Below are positions 34,018 to 42,926 of a stretch of 64,000 bases of DNA, piece by piece; the first letter of the stretch is position 1, and each line of letters begins with the position of its first letter. The stretch is from Bog-473 sp963750075 (GTDB lineage Bacteria; Actinomycetota; Acidimicrobiia; Acidimicrobiales; RAAP-2): the NCBI GenBank assembly GCA_963750075.1, contig CAVVPG010000002.1, positions 372,001 through 436,000 on the forward strand, written 5' to 3'. The notes under the pieces are model-generated. The model saw nothing but the letters and a program-made list of their open reading frames with translations, had not been told where the DNA came from and searched no databases. Position numbers and translations under genes: made by a program.

Positions 34018-34851
34018 CTACCTCTCCTTCTGGGCCAGGCGTTCCATCATTGCCCTGGCCGACTTTCCCTGATTCTCCGCTTCGTGGGCGAAGAGCCAAC
34101 GACGGCGCTCGACCTCGTCCTCGGCCTCGTTGAGGTTGTCCTTCACGAGCGCCAGCAGGGCAGCGGGCGTGCGCACGAGTTGGTTTGCGATCTCGTAGGT
34201 GTAGGTCCCGAGCTCGGCGGCCGGACGCACGGCGTGCACCATGCCGAGCGAGAGCGCCTGATGCGCAGGGATCTTCTCGTTGAGCAGGTAGAGCCGCCGG
34301 GCCAGCGCCGTGCCGCCGATGCGCGTCCAGAAGAAGGACCCCCCGTAGTCACCTGAGAGCCCATTCGGCGAGAAGTTGGTGGCGAACACGGCATCGTCGG
34401 AGGCGAAGCGAAGGTCGCAGGCGGCGGCAAGGCTGCAGCCGGCCCCGACGGCCGGACCTCCCACCATGGCGATGGTCGGCTTCGGCATGAGATGCAGCAG
34501 CATGGCGGCGTGGAGCTCGTGGCGGGCCAGGTCGCCCGACAACGCGTTCGGCGGGACACCCTTCTCGCTCCCGGGCGAGCCGCGGCCTCCGCTCTTCACG
34601 TCGCCGCCGGAGCAGAACCCGCCGTGCCCCCCCTCGGGAGGGGCCCCGGTCAGCACGATCACCTTGGCCTCGGGGTCCTTGGCCATCTGGCACACGGCAT
34701 CGTCGAGGGCGGCGATCAGTGCGCCGTTCAGGGCGTTGCGGCGCGTGGGCCGGTTGAGCGTGATGGTCCCGACCCGGTCGGCGACCTCCGTGATGATCAC
34801 GGGCTCCTTGTCGTCGACGGTCGCGGTGGAGGGCGCTGCCACGGTTGCCAC
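34018..34851 (-). CDS. Crotonase-family enoyl-CoA hydratase/isomerase
   Basis: A 277-residue crotonase-fold protein. The oxyanion motif is GFCSGGDVKSGG. The first hydratase glutamate is replaced (GAGCSLAAACD) and the second region reads FSPNGLSGDYGGSFF with an Asp, the pattern of PaaG-like isomerases that use an acidic residue there. I therefore favour double-bond or ring isomerisation over plain hydration. GTG at 34851 has AGGAG 4 bases upstream. It is divergent from the tandem CoA-transferase, with site R7 in the 73-base gap. It carries a 10-20 residue Gly-rich loop (GRGSPGSEKGVPPN) after the oxyanion motif. Confidence 0.87.
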   Translation of the reverse strand: MATVAAPSTATVDDKEPVIITEVADRVGTITLNRPTRRNALNGALIAALDDAVCQMAKDPEAKVIVLTGAPPEGGHGGFCSGGDVKSGGRGSPGSEKGVPPNALSGDLARHELHAAMLLHLMPKPTIAMVGGPAVGAGCSLAAACDLRFASDDAVFATNFSPNGLSGDYGGSFFWTRIGGTALARRLYLLNEKIPAHQALSLGMVHAVRPAAELGTYTYEIANQLVRTPAALLALVKDNLNEAEDEVERRRWLFAHEAENQGKSARAMMERLAQKER

Positions 34852-34878
34852 GGTCTCCTGAGTCGTCTGCCTGGGGCC

Positions 34879-34896
34879 TATTCAGTATACTCAAAA
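34879..34896 (+). promoter_or_regulatory. Recurrent AT-rich motif site R7
   Basis: TATTCAGTATACTCAAAA, with the AGTATACT palindrome, in the 73-base gap between divergent starts at 34851 and 34925. It could control both genes. Confidence 0.6.
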
Positions 34897-34924
34897 CACT
34901 CGACCCGCCTGCCCGTACCTCTTG

Positions 34925-37399
34925 ATGGAGAACGACTTGACCGCTGACAGTCCACTCGGCCCGCTCTCGGGCCTGCGCGTCCTCGACCTCTCGAACAGCC
35001 CGGCCGGGGCGCAGGCCAGCCAGACGTTGGCGGACTTCGGGGCGGAGGTGGTGCAGGTGGAGCCTCCGGGCGGGAGCGCGCTGCGGGGCCTGCCGTCCCA
35101 CCCCCTGATCTGCCGGGGCAAGAAGTCGATGGTGCTCGACCTCCACGATTCCGGAGACGCTGCGCTGGCACGGGACATGGCGCTCGGGGCCGACGTCCTG
35201 ATCGAGACGTTCCGGCCCGGCGTGGTGGAGCGGTTGGGTTTGGGCTACCAGGACCTGTCCGCCGCCAACCCGCGCCTGGTGTACGGGTCGGTGACGGGCT
35301 TCGGGCGGAAAGGCCCCTATGCCGACGCGAAGGCCTACGAGACCCTCGTCATGGCCAGGGTGGGTGCGCTGTGGGCGTCGCAGGGAATGGTCGCGCGCGA
35401 GGGGCCGGCGCACGTGTCGGTGCCCTATTGCAGCTACGGGGCCAGCCAGCAGCTCCTGACCGGCATCTGCGCGGCGCTGCACGAGCGCGAGCGCAGCGGT
35501 CGGGGCCAGCACGTCGACGCCACGCTCGTCAACGGACTGGCATCGCTCGGGACGTGGAACTGGTACCTCAACGTCATCACGTCGAAGTTCCCCGATGCCT
35601 TCACGCCGTCGTCGCCCTTCGGCACGCACGGCCTCCCACTCTCGCCGATGGTCTTCATGCTGCTCATCGCGCTGAGCAAGGACGGGCGCTGGCTGCAATT
35701 CTCCCAGGTCCAGCTGCACCTCTACATGGAGATGCTCAAGGTGATGGGCCTGGACTGGATGCTCCAGGACGAGGAATGGAAGGCCGCCGTGTGGGCGGCG
35801 GACACGCCCAAGACCGGTGAGTTCTGGGACAAGCTCTACGAGGCGGTCCAATCCAAGACGCTGGCCGAGTGGAACGACATCTTCGACGCCGACCACGACG
35901 TCTGGGCCGAGACGATGCGGCGTGGGAGCGAGCTCCTCGACCACCCCCAGATGCAGCATCTCGGCGCGGTCGTCGAGATCGACGACACCGAGCGCGGTCT
36001 CGTGCGCCAGCCGGGGCCGATCGTCAAGATGTCCGACACGCCGGCGGTGCTCGAGCGGGGCGCGCCGGTGCTCGACGCGGACGGCGCGGGGTTCCGCGCC
36101 GCACCGTGGAAATCGTCCGGCGCGGCCGACCGCGCGCCCATCGCTCAGTCGTCTCCGCAGGGGCCCGCGCTCGGCGACGTCACCGTGCTCGAGCTCGGGA
36201 CGTTCTTCGCGGCACCGTTCGGCGGCACGGTCTTGCGCGAGGTGGGGGCCCGCATCATCAAGGTGGAGCCCGTGGAGGGTGAGCCCATGCGCGCGCTCTT
36301 GCCCTTCCCGGAGGTGGGCGCAGCGAAGTGCATGCAGGGAAAGGAGTCCATCTGCGTCGACTTGTCGACGGAAGAGGGCCGAAGGATCGTCCACGCCCTG
36401 GCCGGGAAGTCGGACATCGTGCTGCAGTCGTTCCGCGCCGGCGTGGCGCAGCGCCAGGGTGTCGACGCGGCCACCCTGCGGGGGATCAACCCCGACCTCG
36501 TCTACCTCAACTCGCCGGGCTACGGGATCGACGGGCCTTGCGGTGACCGGCCTGCCTACGCGCCGACCATCGGTGCCGGCAGCGGCCTCGTCATGCGCAA
36601 CATCGGCACGGCCATCGAGGAGCGCCCGGGTCTGTCCTTGCCGGAGATCCGGGCCGACGCCATGCACCTGTCCGGTGCGGGGACGACCGAATACGCGCAG
36701 GCAGACGGGATCTCGGCGCTGACGGCGGCCAGTGCCATGGCGCTCGGCCTGCTCGTGCGCGACCGGGCAGGGACCGCACAGGAGATGCTCACCACCATGC
36801 TCACGTCGACGGCGCATGCGCTGGCCGACGACATGGTCGAGTACAAGGACCGGCCGCCCACTTTGGCGGCCGATTCGGAGCTGTTCGGCTACTCGGCCCG
36901 TTACCGGCTCTACAGGGCTTCCGACGAGTGGGTGTACCTCGCCGCGCCGTACCCGGACGAATGGACCGCCCTGTGCAATGCCCTGGCGTTGGAAGTGGAC
37001 CTGGCCGGTGACGCTCGCTTCACCGACGAGGAGGCCCGGAGCTCCAACGATGCCGCCCTGGCCGAGGTCCTGGCGGGGGTGTTCGCCGGCAAGCCGGCCC
37101 AGCACTGGGAAGACCTGCTGCTGGCGGCCGACGTCGGGTGCGTGGTGGCCCACCGCGCACCGCCCGAGAGCGTTCTGCAGTCCGCCGACTTCGCCGAGGC
37201 TGGAGATCTCCTGGTCGAAGTGGAGCATCCGACGTTCGGCGCGCACGTGCGGCTGAAGCCCTACATTGCGTTCTCCCGCAGCGAGACCGTGGCCGAGCCC
37301 GGCTCGTTGGCCGGGCAGCACACCGATGCCATCCTGACCGAGCTCGGTTACTCTGCCGCAGCGATCGCAGATCTGAGAGAGAGGAAGGTCGTGGCGTGA
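34925..37399 (+). CDS. Tandem (two-domain) family III CoA-transferase
   Basis: An 824-residue fusion of two family III CoA-transferase units. Unit 1 starts LSGLRVLDLSNSPAGAQASQ (about residue 14) and unit 2 starts LGDVTVLELGTFFAAPFGGT (about residue 417). In unit 1 the usual catalytic-Asp region reads VPYCSYGASQQ, apparently without the Asp, while unit 2 reads YAQADGISALTA with an Asp in the expected place. Unit 1 may therefore be structural or regulatory. The ATG at 34925 is used; a TTG just before it is possible. The stop overlaps the crotonase ATG (GTGATG). The single-chain arrangement mimics the interlocked dimer of normal family III enzymes. Confidence 0.85.
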   Translation: MENDLTADSPLGPLSGLRVLDLSNSPAGAQASQTLADFGAEVVQVEPPGGSALRGLPSHPLICRGKKSMVLDLHDSGDAALARDMALGADVLIETFRPGVVERLGLGYQDLSAANPRLVYGSVTGFGRKGPYADAKAYETLVMARVGALWASQGMVAREGPAHVSVPYCSYGASQQLLTGICAALHERERSGRGQHVDATLVNGLASLGTWNWYLNVITSKFPDAFTPSSPFGTHGLPLSPMVFMLLIALSKDGRWLQFSQVQLHLYMEMLKVMGLDWMLQDEEWKAAVWAADTPKTGEFWDKLYEAVQSKTLAEWNDIFDADHDVWAETMRRGSELLDHPQMQHLGAVVEIDDTERGLVRQPGPIVKMSDTPAVLERGAPVLDADGAGFRAAPWKSSGAADRAPIAQSSPQGPALGDVTVLELGTFFAAPFGGTVLREVGARIIKVEPVEGEPMRALLPFPEVGAAKCMQGKESICVDLSTEEGRRIVHALAGKSDIVLQSFRAGVAQRQGVDAATLRGINPDLVYLNSPGYGIDGPCGDRPAYAPTIGAGSGLVMRNIGTAIEERPGLSLPEIRADAMHLSGAGTTEYAQADGISALTAASAMALGLLVRDRAGTAQEMLTTMLTSTAHALADDMVEYKDRPPTLAADSELFGYSARYRLYRASDEWVYLAAPYPDEWTALCNALALEVDLAGDARFTDEEARSSNDAALAEVLAGVFAGKPAQHWEDLLLAADVGCVVAHRAPPESVLQSADFAEAGDLLVEVEHPTFGAHVRLKPYIAFSRSETVAEPGSLAGQHTDAILTELGYSAAAIADLRERKVVA

Positions 37400-38190
37400 T
37401 GGGTGAGACGGAGACGCAGTCCGAGCCGGTGCTGGTGAGGGAGCGGCGCGGCGCTGTCGTCGTGCTGCGGCTCAACCGCCCCGACGCTCGCAACTCCTTG
37501 AACCCGGAGCTCCTCACGGCAATCGGGCTCGGCATGGTGGAGGCGGAGAACGACCCCGAGGTGCGCGCCGTCGTCCTGACCGGCACGGGTGAGAAGGCCT
37601 TCTGCGCGGGCATGGACCTCCGCGCCTTCGCCGAGGGCGGCACCGTCGGCGGGAGCCCAGAAGGCATGCAGGGTTTTGCACGCTTCACGCAGGGAGAAAT
37701 CGGTGTGCCCATCGTCGGTGCGGCCAACGCCACCGCCGTCGCCGGAGGGTTCGAGCTGCTGCTCGGCTGCGACGTGGTGGTCGCCTCCGAGACGGCCTCC
37801 TTCGGTTTGCCCGAGGTCAAGCGCGGCCTGTTCGCGGCGGGTGGCGGCGTGTTCCTGAGCACGCGGATCCCCCTCGCCATGGCGCTGGAGCTCACGCTGA
37901 CGGGCGATCTCGTCGACGCCCAGCGCGCGCTGTCGTTGGGGCTGATCAACCAGGTGGTCCCCGCGGCCGACGTTCTGGAAGCCGCGGTCGCGTTGGCGGA
38001 GCGCATCGCGCGCAACGGGCCGCTGGCTTTGCAGGCCACCAAGCAGCTCGTCCGGACGGCGTCGACGAACCTCGAGAAGGCGCGGTCCTTGGCAGCGGAG
38101 TGGCAGCCCAAGGTGTTCGGGAGCGAGGACGCCAAGGAGGGCGCGACCGCGTTCATCGAGAAGCGCGACCCCGTGTGGAAGGGACGCTGA
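37399..38190 (+). CDS. Enoyl-CoA hydratase (crotonase family)
   Basis: A 263-residue crotonase with both expected glutamates: AVAGGFELLLGCD and FGLPEVKRGLFAAGGG, and oxyanion motif FCAGMDLRAF. It probably hydrates a 2-enoyl-CoA. The ATG shares a base with the stop of the tandem CoA-transferase, so translation is coupled. The C-terminal end (TAFIEKRDPVWKGR) is the standard crotonase tail. It is the last gene of this plus-strand operon and is convergent with the KimA-like transporter, 23 bases away. Confidence 0.92.
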   Translation: MGETETQSEPVLVRERRGAVVVLRLNRPDARNSLNPELLTAIGLGMVEAENDPEVRAVVLTGTGEKAFCAGMDLRAFAEGGTVGGSPEGMQGFARFTQGEIGVPIVGAANATAVAGGFELLLGCDVVVASETASFGLPEVKRGLFAAGGGVFLSTRIPLAMALELTLTGDLVDAQRALSLGLINQVVPAADVLEAAVALAERIARNGPLALQATKQLVRTASTNLEKARSLAAEWQPKVFGSEDAKEGATAFIEKRDPVWKGR

Positions 38191-38213
38191 GAAGGTCGCA
38201 TCTCGGGCCCGGG

Positions 38214-40172
38214 TCAGGGGGAGGTCGACGCCGGCGGCGGCGCCCCCGGGGCCGAGTCCGTCGCCACACCCTGTGAGGCTGGGGCCGCTGCTTCCTCGGG
38301 CGCCTTGGGCGCCTCGGGCTCGAGCGGCACGGTGACCCGGGCGACGACGATGTCCTCGCGTCCACGCAATGCGTTCGAGAGGAGGAGGTCGATCTGGTTG
38401 TGCAGGATCCGATAGCGCACCTTCTCGGGCCGTATGACCGGGATGAGCACGACGATCTGATCGTCGGGGTGCTCCGCTCTCACGTCGTCGATGAAGCCGA
38501 CGATCGGCTGCACGACGGAGGCGTATTCGTTGTAGAGGACGCGCAACGGCACACCCGGGCCCCACGTCCGCCACTGGTGCTCGAGCACGTCGGCGTCGTG
38601 GGTGCCCTCGTCCTCGCCTCGCAGGACGACCGTCACGGCGATCACTTCTTGGCCGAGCGACTCGGCCTCACAGAGCGCGTGCTCGGTGAGGCGCGAGATC
38701 CGGTTCACCGGCACGATGACGATGGTGTACTTGGGACTGGGCCTGTCGGGGATCTCGTCCATCCGGAGTTCCTTCCTGGCCCGCTCGTAGTAGGCGTGAA
38801 TGCGCAGGAAGAGGAAGACGAACGCCGGAATGGCGATGACGACGACCCACGCCCCCTCGGTGAACTTCGAGATGAGGAAGACGATGGTGGCGATGGCGGT
38901 GATGCCCGCGCCGATGCCGTTGATGATCGCCCGCCGCATCCAGCCCGGCGGTCGGGTGCTTCGCCAGTGCACGACCAGCCCGGCCTGCGACAGCGTGAAT
39001 CCGATGAAGACCCCGATGGCGAAGAGCGGGATCAACGTGCTCGTGTTGCCGCGGACCGCGACGAGGAGCGCGCCCGCCATGACGGCGAGTACCACGATGC
39101 CGTTCGCGAACGTCTGGCGGTCCCCCCGGATGCTGAACAGGTGGGGGAGGTAGTTGTCCCGTGCCACGAGGCTGGCCAGCACGGGGAGCCCGCCGAAGGA
39201 GGTGTTGGCCGCCAAGGCGAGCACGATGGTGATCGTGATGGACACGACGTAGTAGGCCCAGCCCCGTCCCACCGCCATGGCCATGATCTGGCTCAGCACC
39301 GTCTGGCCCGACCGTGGCCCGATGTGCCACCGCTTGGCCAGGACGGCCAGGCCGAGCAGCATCGTTCCGAGGATGAGCCCCAGCAGCATCTCCGTCCGCT
39401 TGGCCCGGACGGCCCGGGGCTCCCGGAAGAGCGGCACGCCGTTGGCGATCGCCTCCACGCCGGTGAGCGCGCTGCAGCCGGCCGAGAACGCCTTGAGGAC
39501 GAGCAGGACGGTCACCGCCTTGAGCCCCGTCGTCGGCAATTGTGACGTCCCCAGCTGCGTCTGGTTGAGGCCGAGGGGGTGGATGAGGCCGATCGCGATG
39601 ATGGCCAGGAGACCGAAGATGAACACCATCGTCGGGAGCAGGAAGGCACGTGCCGTCTCGCCGAGGCCCCGCAGGTTGAGGACGGTGATGAAGAGGAGGA
39701 TCCCGAGACAGAGCGGCACGGTGGCCCCGTCCAGGCCGGGGAAGGCCGACTCGAGCCCGGCGACGCCTGCGGCGATGGAGACGGCGACGGTCAGCGTGTA
39801 GTCGACGACCAGCGCCGCCGCCGCGACGAGACTGGTGTTGGCCCCGAAATTCGCCCGGGAGACGGCGTAGGCCCCGCCACCCATCGGGTAGGCGTCGATG
39901 ACCTGGCGGTAGGAGAACACGAGGATGGCCAAGAGGGCGACGATGGCGATCGTGATGGGGAGGACGAGGTGCAGGGCCCCGGCGCCCGCCACCGCCAGCA
40001 CGAGGATGATCGCCTCCGGCCCGTAGGCCACCGAGGTCAGGGCGTCGAGCGAGAGGGCCGAGAGGCCCTGGACAGGGGTGATCTTCTCCTTCCCACTGCC
40101 CCGGGCCGTACGCGGCGGACCGACCAGCAGCTGCCAGACGGCAGTGGCCCTGCCGGGGTGCGGGTCTGCCAT
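38214..40172 (-). CDS. APC-superfamily transporter, KimA-like potassium importer
   Basis: A 652-residue integral membrane protein with about 12 hydrophobic segments between residues 30 and 450 (opening QGLSALSLDALTSVAYGPEA, then YPMGGGAYAVSRANFG). It is followed by a soluble C-terminal domain (YTIVIVPVNRISRLTEHAL) with the USP-like fold. This layout matches KimA/YdaO proton-coupled potassium importers rather than amino-acid permeases. The tail is Pro/Ala-rich and disordered. ATG at 40172; the 64-base gap to the divergent gene is too short for the c-di-AMP riboswitch that controls kimA in Firmicutes. It looks unrelated to the surrounding catabolism. Confidence 0.85.
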   Translation of the reverse strand: MADPHPGRATAVWQLLVGPPRTARGSGKEKITPVQGLSALSLDALTSVAYGPEAIILVLAVAGAGALHLVLPITIAIVALLAILVFSYRQVIDAYPMGGGAYAVSRANFGANTSLVAAAALVVDYTLTVAVSIAAGVAGLESAFPGLDGATVPLCLGILLFITVLNLRGLGETARAFLLPTMVFIFGLLAIIAIGLIHPLGLNQTQLGTSQLPTTGLKAVTVLLVLKAFSAGCSALTGVEAIANGVPLFREPRAVRAKRTEMLLGLILGTMLLGLAVLAKRWHIGPRSGQTVLSQIMAMAVGRGWAYYVVSITITIVLALAANTSFGGLPVLASLVARDNYLPHLFSIRGDRQTFANGIVVLAVMAGALLVAVRGNTSTLIPLFAIGVFIGFTLSQAGLVVHWRSTRPPGWMRRAIINGIGAGITAIATIVFLISKFTEGAWVVVIAIPAFVFLFLRIHAYYERARKELRMDEIPDRPSPKYTIVIVPVNRISRLTEHALCEAESLGQEVIAVTVVLRGEDEGTHDADVLEHQWRTWGPGVPLRVLYNEYASVVQPIVGFIDDVRAEHPDDQIVVLIPVIRPEKVRYRILHNQIDLLLSNALRGREDIVVARVTVPLEPEAPKAPEEAAAPASQGVATDSAPGAPPPASTSP

Positions 40173-40236
40173 GACGGGCACTCTACGAGCAGGTCGGCCG
40201 GCACGAGTGGAGGGCATCCCGTGGCAGTCTGAGGCG

Positions 40237-40701
40237 ATGGAGCTCTGGGAACTCGTCGTCCGCGAGTCGTGCCGGGACACGTTGGCGCAGTACACACACG
40301 CCGGCGACCGTTACCTGCTCGACGAGTTCGCGGCGGCTTTCTGCGAGGACGGGGTGCTCGAGATCCGCGGCAGCGCGCCACTGAATGGGCGTCGAGCGAT
40401 CATGGAGCGCTTCGGGGGAGCGACCGCCGCCCTCCAGGCGCGCCAGTCCGCAGCGTCACAGGAGCCGGCCGCCGTCAGGCGAATCGTCCGCCACAACGTC
40501 ACCAACGTCAGGTTCGAGTCCGTGTCCCCGTCGGAGGCCACCGTGGCGAGCTACTTCACCGTCTTCACCCAGGTCGGCCCCGACCACATGGGCCGTTACC
40601 GGGACCGCTTCGTGCCCGTCGGCGACCGCTGGCTGATCGCCCACCGCTTCGTCTCGGTGGACTGGCACGCCCCCGACTCCGTCTTCACGGCGACGGGTTG
40701 A
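40237..40701 (+). CDS. SnoaL/NTF2-like small protein
   Basis: A 154-residue protein with the cone-shaped NTF2/SnoaL fold pattern: an N-terminal helix pair (RESCRDTLAQYTHAGDRYLL), FCEDGVLEIRG, and a C-terminal curved sheet (GRYRDRFVPVGDRWLIAHRF). Members include polyketide cyclases, hydratases and ring-hydroxylating accessory proteins, so an isomerase or dehydratase role in the pathway is possible. ATG at 40237 has GAGG 2-3 bases upstream, unusually close. It is divergent from the transporter and convergent with the fused acyl-CoA dehydrogenase, whose stop is 4 bases away. Confidence 0.78.
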   Translation: MELWELVVRESCRDTLAQYTHAGDRYLLDEFAAAFCEDGVLEIRGSAPLNGRRAIMERFGGATAALQARQSAASQEPAAVRRIVRHNVTNVRFESVSPSEATVASYFTVFTQVGPDHMGRYRDRFVPVGDRWLIAHRFVSVDWHAPDSVFTATG

Positions 40702-40705
40702 CGGA

Positions 40706-42862
40706 CTAGTTGATGAGTGGGTCCCGGGGCAGTCCGAGGATGCGCTCACCGATCTGGTTGCGCTTGATCTCCGACGTCCCGCCGGCGATCGACATGCCTC
40801 GATGCATCAGCACCATCATCGACGTCATCGCGCCGGCACCGTCCGAGTACGCCGTGTCGGGGCCACCGAGGGCGGCCATGATCGCTGCCGCCTCGTGGCC
40901 GATCTCGGAGAGCACCAGCTTGGTCACGTTGCCCTCGGGTCCGGGCCCTCCACCGGCGACGGCGCGGTGGGCGCTGCGCATGTTGAGCGCGGCCATGGCC
41001 TCGCTCTGCGCGATGGCACGGCCGATCCGACCGGCACCGCCCGCCAGCCGCTCCGGGTGGGCGTCGAACGGCCCGATCGCCATGTCCACCGGCATCGACC
41101 CTCCGCCCTGGCCGCCACCGATGGACACGCTCTCGTTGCCGAGCGTCGCCCGCGCCACCGTCCAGCCGCCGTTCACCGGCCCCACCACGTCGTCGTCGGG
41201 GACGAAGACGTCGTTGAAGAAGACCTCGTTGAACTCCGAGTGCCCCGTGACCATCTTGAGCGGGCGAACCTCGACCCCCTCGGCGTGCATGTCGATGACC
41301 ATCGTCGTGATCCCGTCGTGCTTGGCGGCATCGGGATCGGTCCGGATGGTGGCGAGCCCGAACGCGGCGAGGTGCGCGCCACTGGTCCACACCTTCTGGC
41401 CGTTGACGAGCCAGCCGCCGTCGACCCGGGTGGCCCTCGTCTTGACCCCGGCGGCGTCGCTCCCCGCATCGGGCTCGCTGAAGAGTTGGCACCAGATGAC
41501 GTCCTGACGCAGGGCGGGCAGCACCCAGCGGGCCACCTGGTCCTCGGTCGCGTGCTGGATGAGCGTGAGGATCACCCACCCCGTGATCCCGTACTGGGGG
41601 CGCGCCACCGCGGCCGCCCTGAACTCCTGCTCGATCACCAACTGCTCGACCGCACCCGCGTCACGCCCCCAGGGTCGGGGCCAGTGCGGCATGACGTAGC
41701 CCGTCTCGATCATCGCCTCACGTTGCCCCGCCGCATCCAAACCCTTGACCCGCTCGGCGAACGCCCGCACCTCGACCTGCACCGAGTCGGCCTCCGGCGG
41801 CAGGTCGATGGTGCGCGCCCGGCGTGTCCCCCCACGTACCAGGTCGGTCACGTCGAGCGCGGCGGCCTCCGCATCCACCACCGCCTCCAGCGCCGTCGCC
41901 CGCCGTAGATACAGGTGCGCGTCGTGCTCCCACGTGAAACCGATGCCGCCGTGCACCTGGATGTTGAGCTGTGCGCACTCGTCAGCAGCGGCCAGCGCCA
42001 GCGCCGCCGCCATCGCCGCGGCGAGGGACAGTTGGTCGCCCCCGTCCTCGGCCGCCCTCGCGGCGTCCCACACCACCGCCGTCGCGAGCTCGGCCATCAC
42101 GAGCATGTTGGCGCAGTGGTGCTTGACGGCCTGGAAGGTGGCGATCGGCCGGCCGAACTGCACGCGCACCTTGGCGTACGCAGCCGCTTCCTCGGTGCAC
42201 TGGACCGCTACGCCGGTGGCCTCGGCGGCGGTGATGAGGCGGGCCAGGTCGACGAGGAGCCGCCGCCCGCCGGGGATGACCTCGGCCGTCGCGCCGTCCA
42301 GCACCACGCGGGCGCTGCGCCGCGTCGGGTCCAGGTTGGCCGGCACCGAGACCGTCACCCCGCTGGCGGCGGCATCGACCACGATGGCGTCGTCGCCCGC
42401 GGGGAGGACGAGGACGTGGGCGAGGCCACCGCCCAGGACCGCCGGAGCCGTCCCGGCGGCCTTGCCTCCGGACACCGTGATGTCGGAAGTCAGCGCAACG
42501 CCGCCGAAGACCGAGCCGTCGGCGAGGCCCGGCAGGAGGCGACCTCTGAGCGCTTCCGATCCTGTCGCGTCGAGGAACGCGCTGGCGATCACGGTCGGCA
42601 CGAAGGGGCCGGATGTGACGGCCCTGCCCAACTCCTCGACGACCACGACCAGCTCGGAAAGCCCGAAGCCCGAGCCTCCGCTGTCCTCGGGGAGGTGGAG
42701 GCCGAGCCAGCCGAGCGAGGCCAGGTCGCCCCAGAACGGGGGCGGCACCTCGGTCTCCGCCTCGAGCAGGGCGCGGGCGGCCCCTCGGGAGTCGTGCTTG
42801 GCGAGGAAGTCCGAGGCCGTCTGACCCAGGGCGCGGTGGTCTTCGGTGATCGCAATCGGCAT
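40706..42862 (-). CDS. Fused two-domain acyl-CoA dehydrogenase (FadE34/ChsE3-like)
   Basis: A 718-residue protein joining both dehydrogenase subunit types. The N-terminal half ends in VHGGIGFTWEHDAHLYLRRA (small-subunit type). The C-terminal half carries WCQLFSEPDAGSDAAGVKTR, NGQKVWTSGAH and AGGTSEIKRNQIGERILGL (large-subunit type). The same fusion is known in mycobacterial FadE34, which acts on sterol or bile-acid side chains. The window thus has one fused and one split version of this enzyme. ATG at 42862 (MPIAITEDHRALG) abuts site R8. No co-directional neighbour is close, so it is probably transcribed alone. Confidence 0.92.
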   Translation of the reverse strand: MPIAITEDHRALGQTASDFLAKHDSRGAARALLEAETEVPPPFWGDLASLGWLGLHLPEDSGGSGFGLSELVVVVEELGRAVTSGPFVPTVIASAFLDATGSEALRGRLLPGLADGSVFGGVALTSDITVSGGKAAGTAPAVLGGGLAHVLVLPAGDDAIVVDAAASGVTVSVPANLDPTRRSARVVLDGATAEVIPGGRRLLVDLARLITAAEATGVAVQCTEEAAAYAKVRVQFGRPIATFQAVKHHCANMLVMAELATAVVWDAARAAEDGGDQLSLAAAMAAALALAAADECAQLNIQVHGGIGFTWEHDAHLYLRRATALEAVVDAEAAALDVTDLVRGGTRRARTIDLPPEADSVQVEVRAFAERVKGLDAAGQREAMIETGYVMPHWPRPWGRDAGAVEQLVIEQEFRAAAVARPQYGITGWVILTLIQHATEDQVARWVLPALRQDVIWCQLFSEPDAGSDAAGVKTRATRVDGGWLVNGQKVWTSGAHLAAFGLATIRTDPDAAKHDGITTMVIDMHAEGVEVRPLKMVTGHSEFNEVFFNDVFVPDDDVVGPVNGGWTVARATLGNESVSIGGGQGGGSMPVDMAIGPFDAHPERLAGGAGRIGRAIAQSEAMAALNMRSAHRAVAGGGPGPEGNVTKLVLSEIGHEAAAIMAALGGPDTAYSDGAGAMTSMMVLMHRGMSIAGGTSEIKRNQIGERILGLPRDPLIN

Positions 42863-42866
42863 GGCT

Positions 42867-42884
42867 AAATAGTACCCTCTATTA
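42867..42884 (+). promoter_or_regulatory. Recurrent AT-rich motif site R8
   Basis: AAATAGTACCCTCTATTA; 16 bases are identical to R2. It lies 4 bases from the start of the fused dehydrogenase (minus) and 42 bases before the LLM gene (plus), between divergent genes. Confidence 0.6.
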
Positions 42885-42926
42885 TGGAGGCGGGCCATCC
42901 CGCCCTGATCTCCCGGAGAGGAGAGG

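Noticed and set aside
34349..37321. A 990-codon open frame on the minus strand opposite the tandem CoA-transferase
   Set aside because: Its composition is Arg/Ala/Gly/His-rich with no domain, and the plus strand has clear CoA-transferase motifs throughout; high-GC shadow frame.
40175..40188. GGGCACTCTACGAG as another copy of the recurrent motif
   Set aside because: It matches only GCACTCTA, lacks the AT-rich flanks and sits in GC-rich sequence by an unrelated transporter gene.
40173..40236. c-di-AMP (ydaO-type) riboswitch before the KimA-like transporter
   Set aside because: Only 64 bases separate it from the divergent gene, too short for this riboswitch, and no matching conserved segments are seen.
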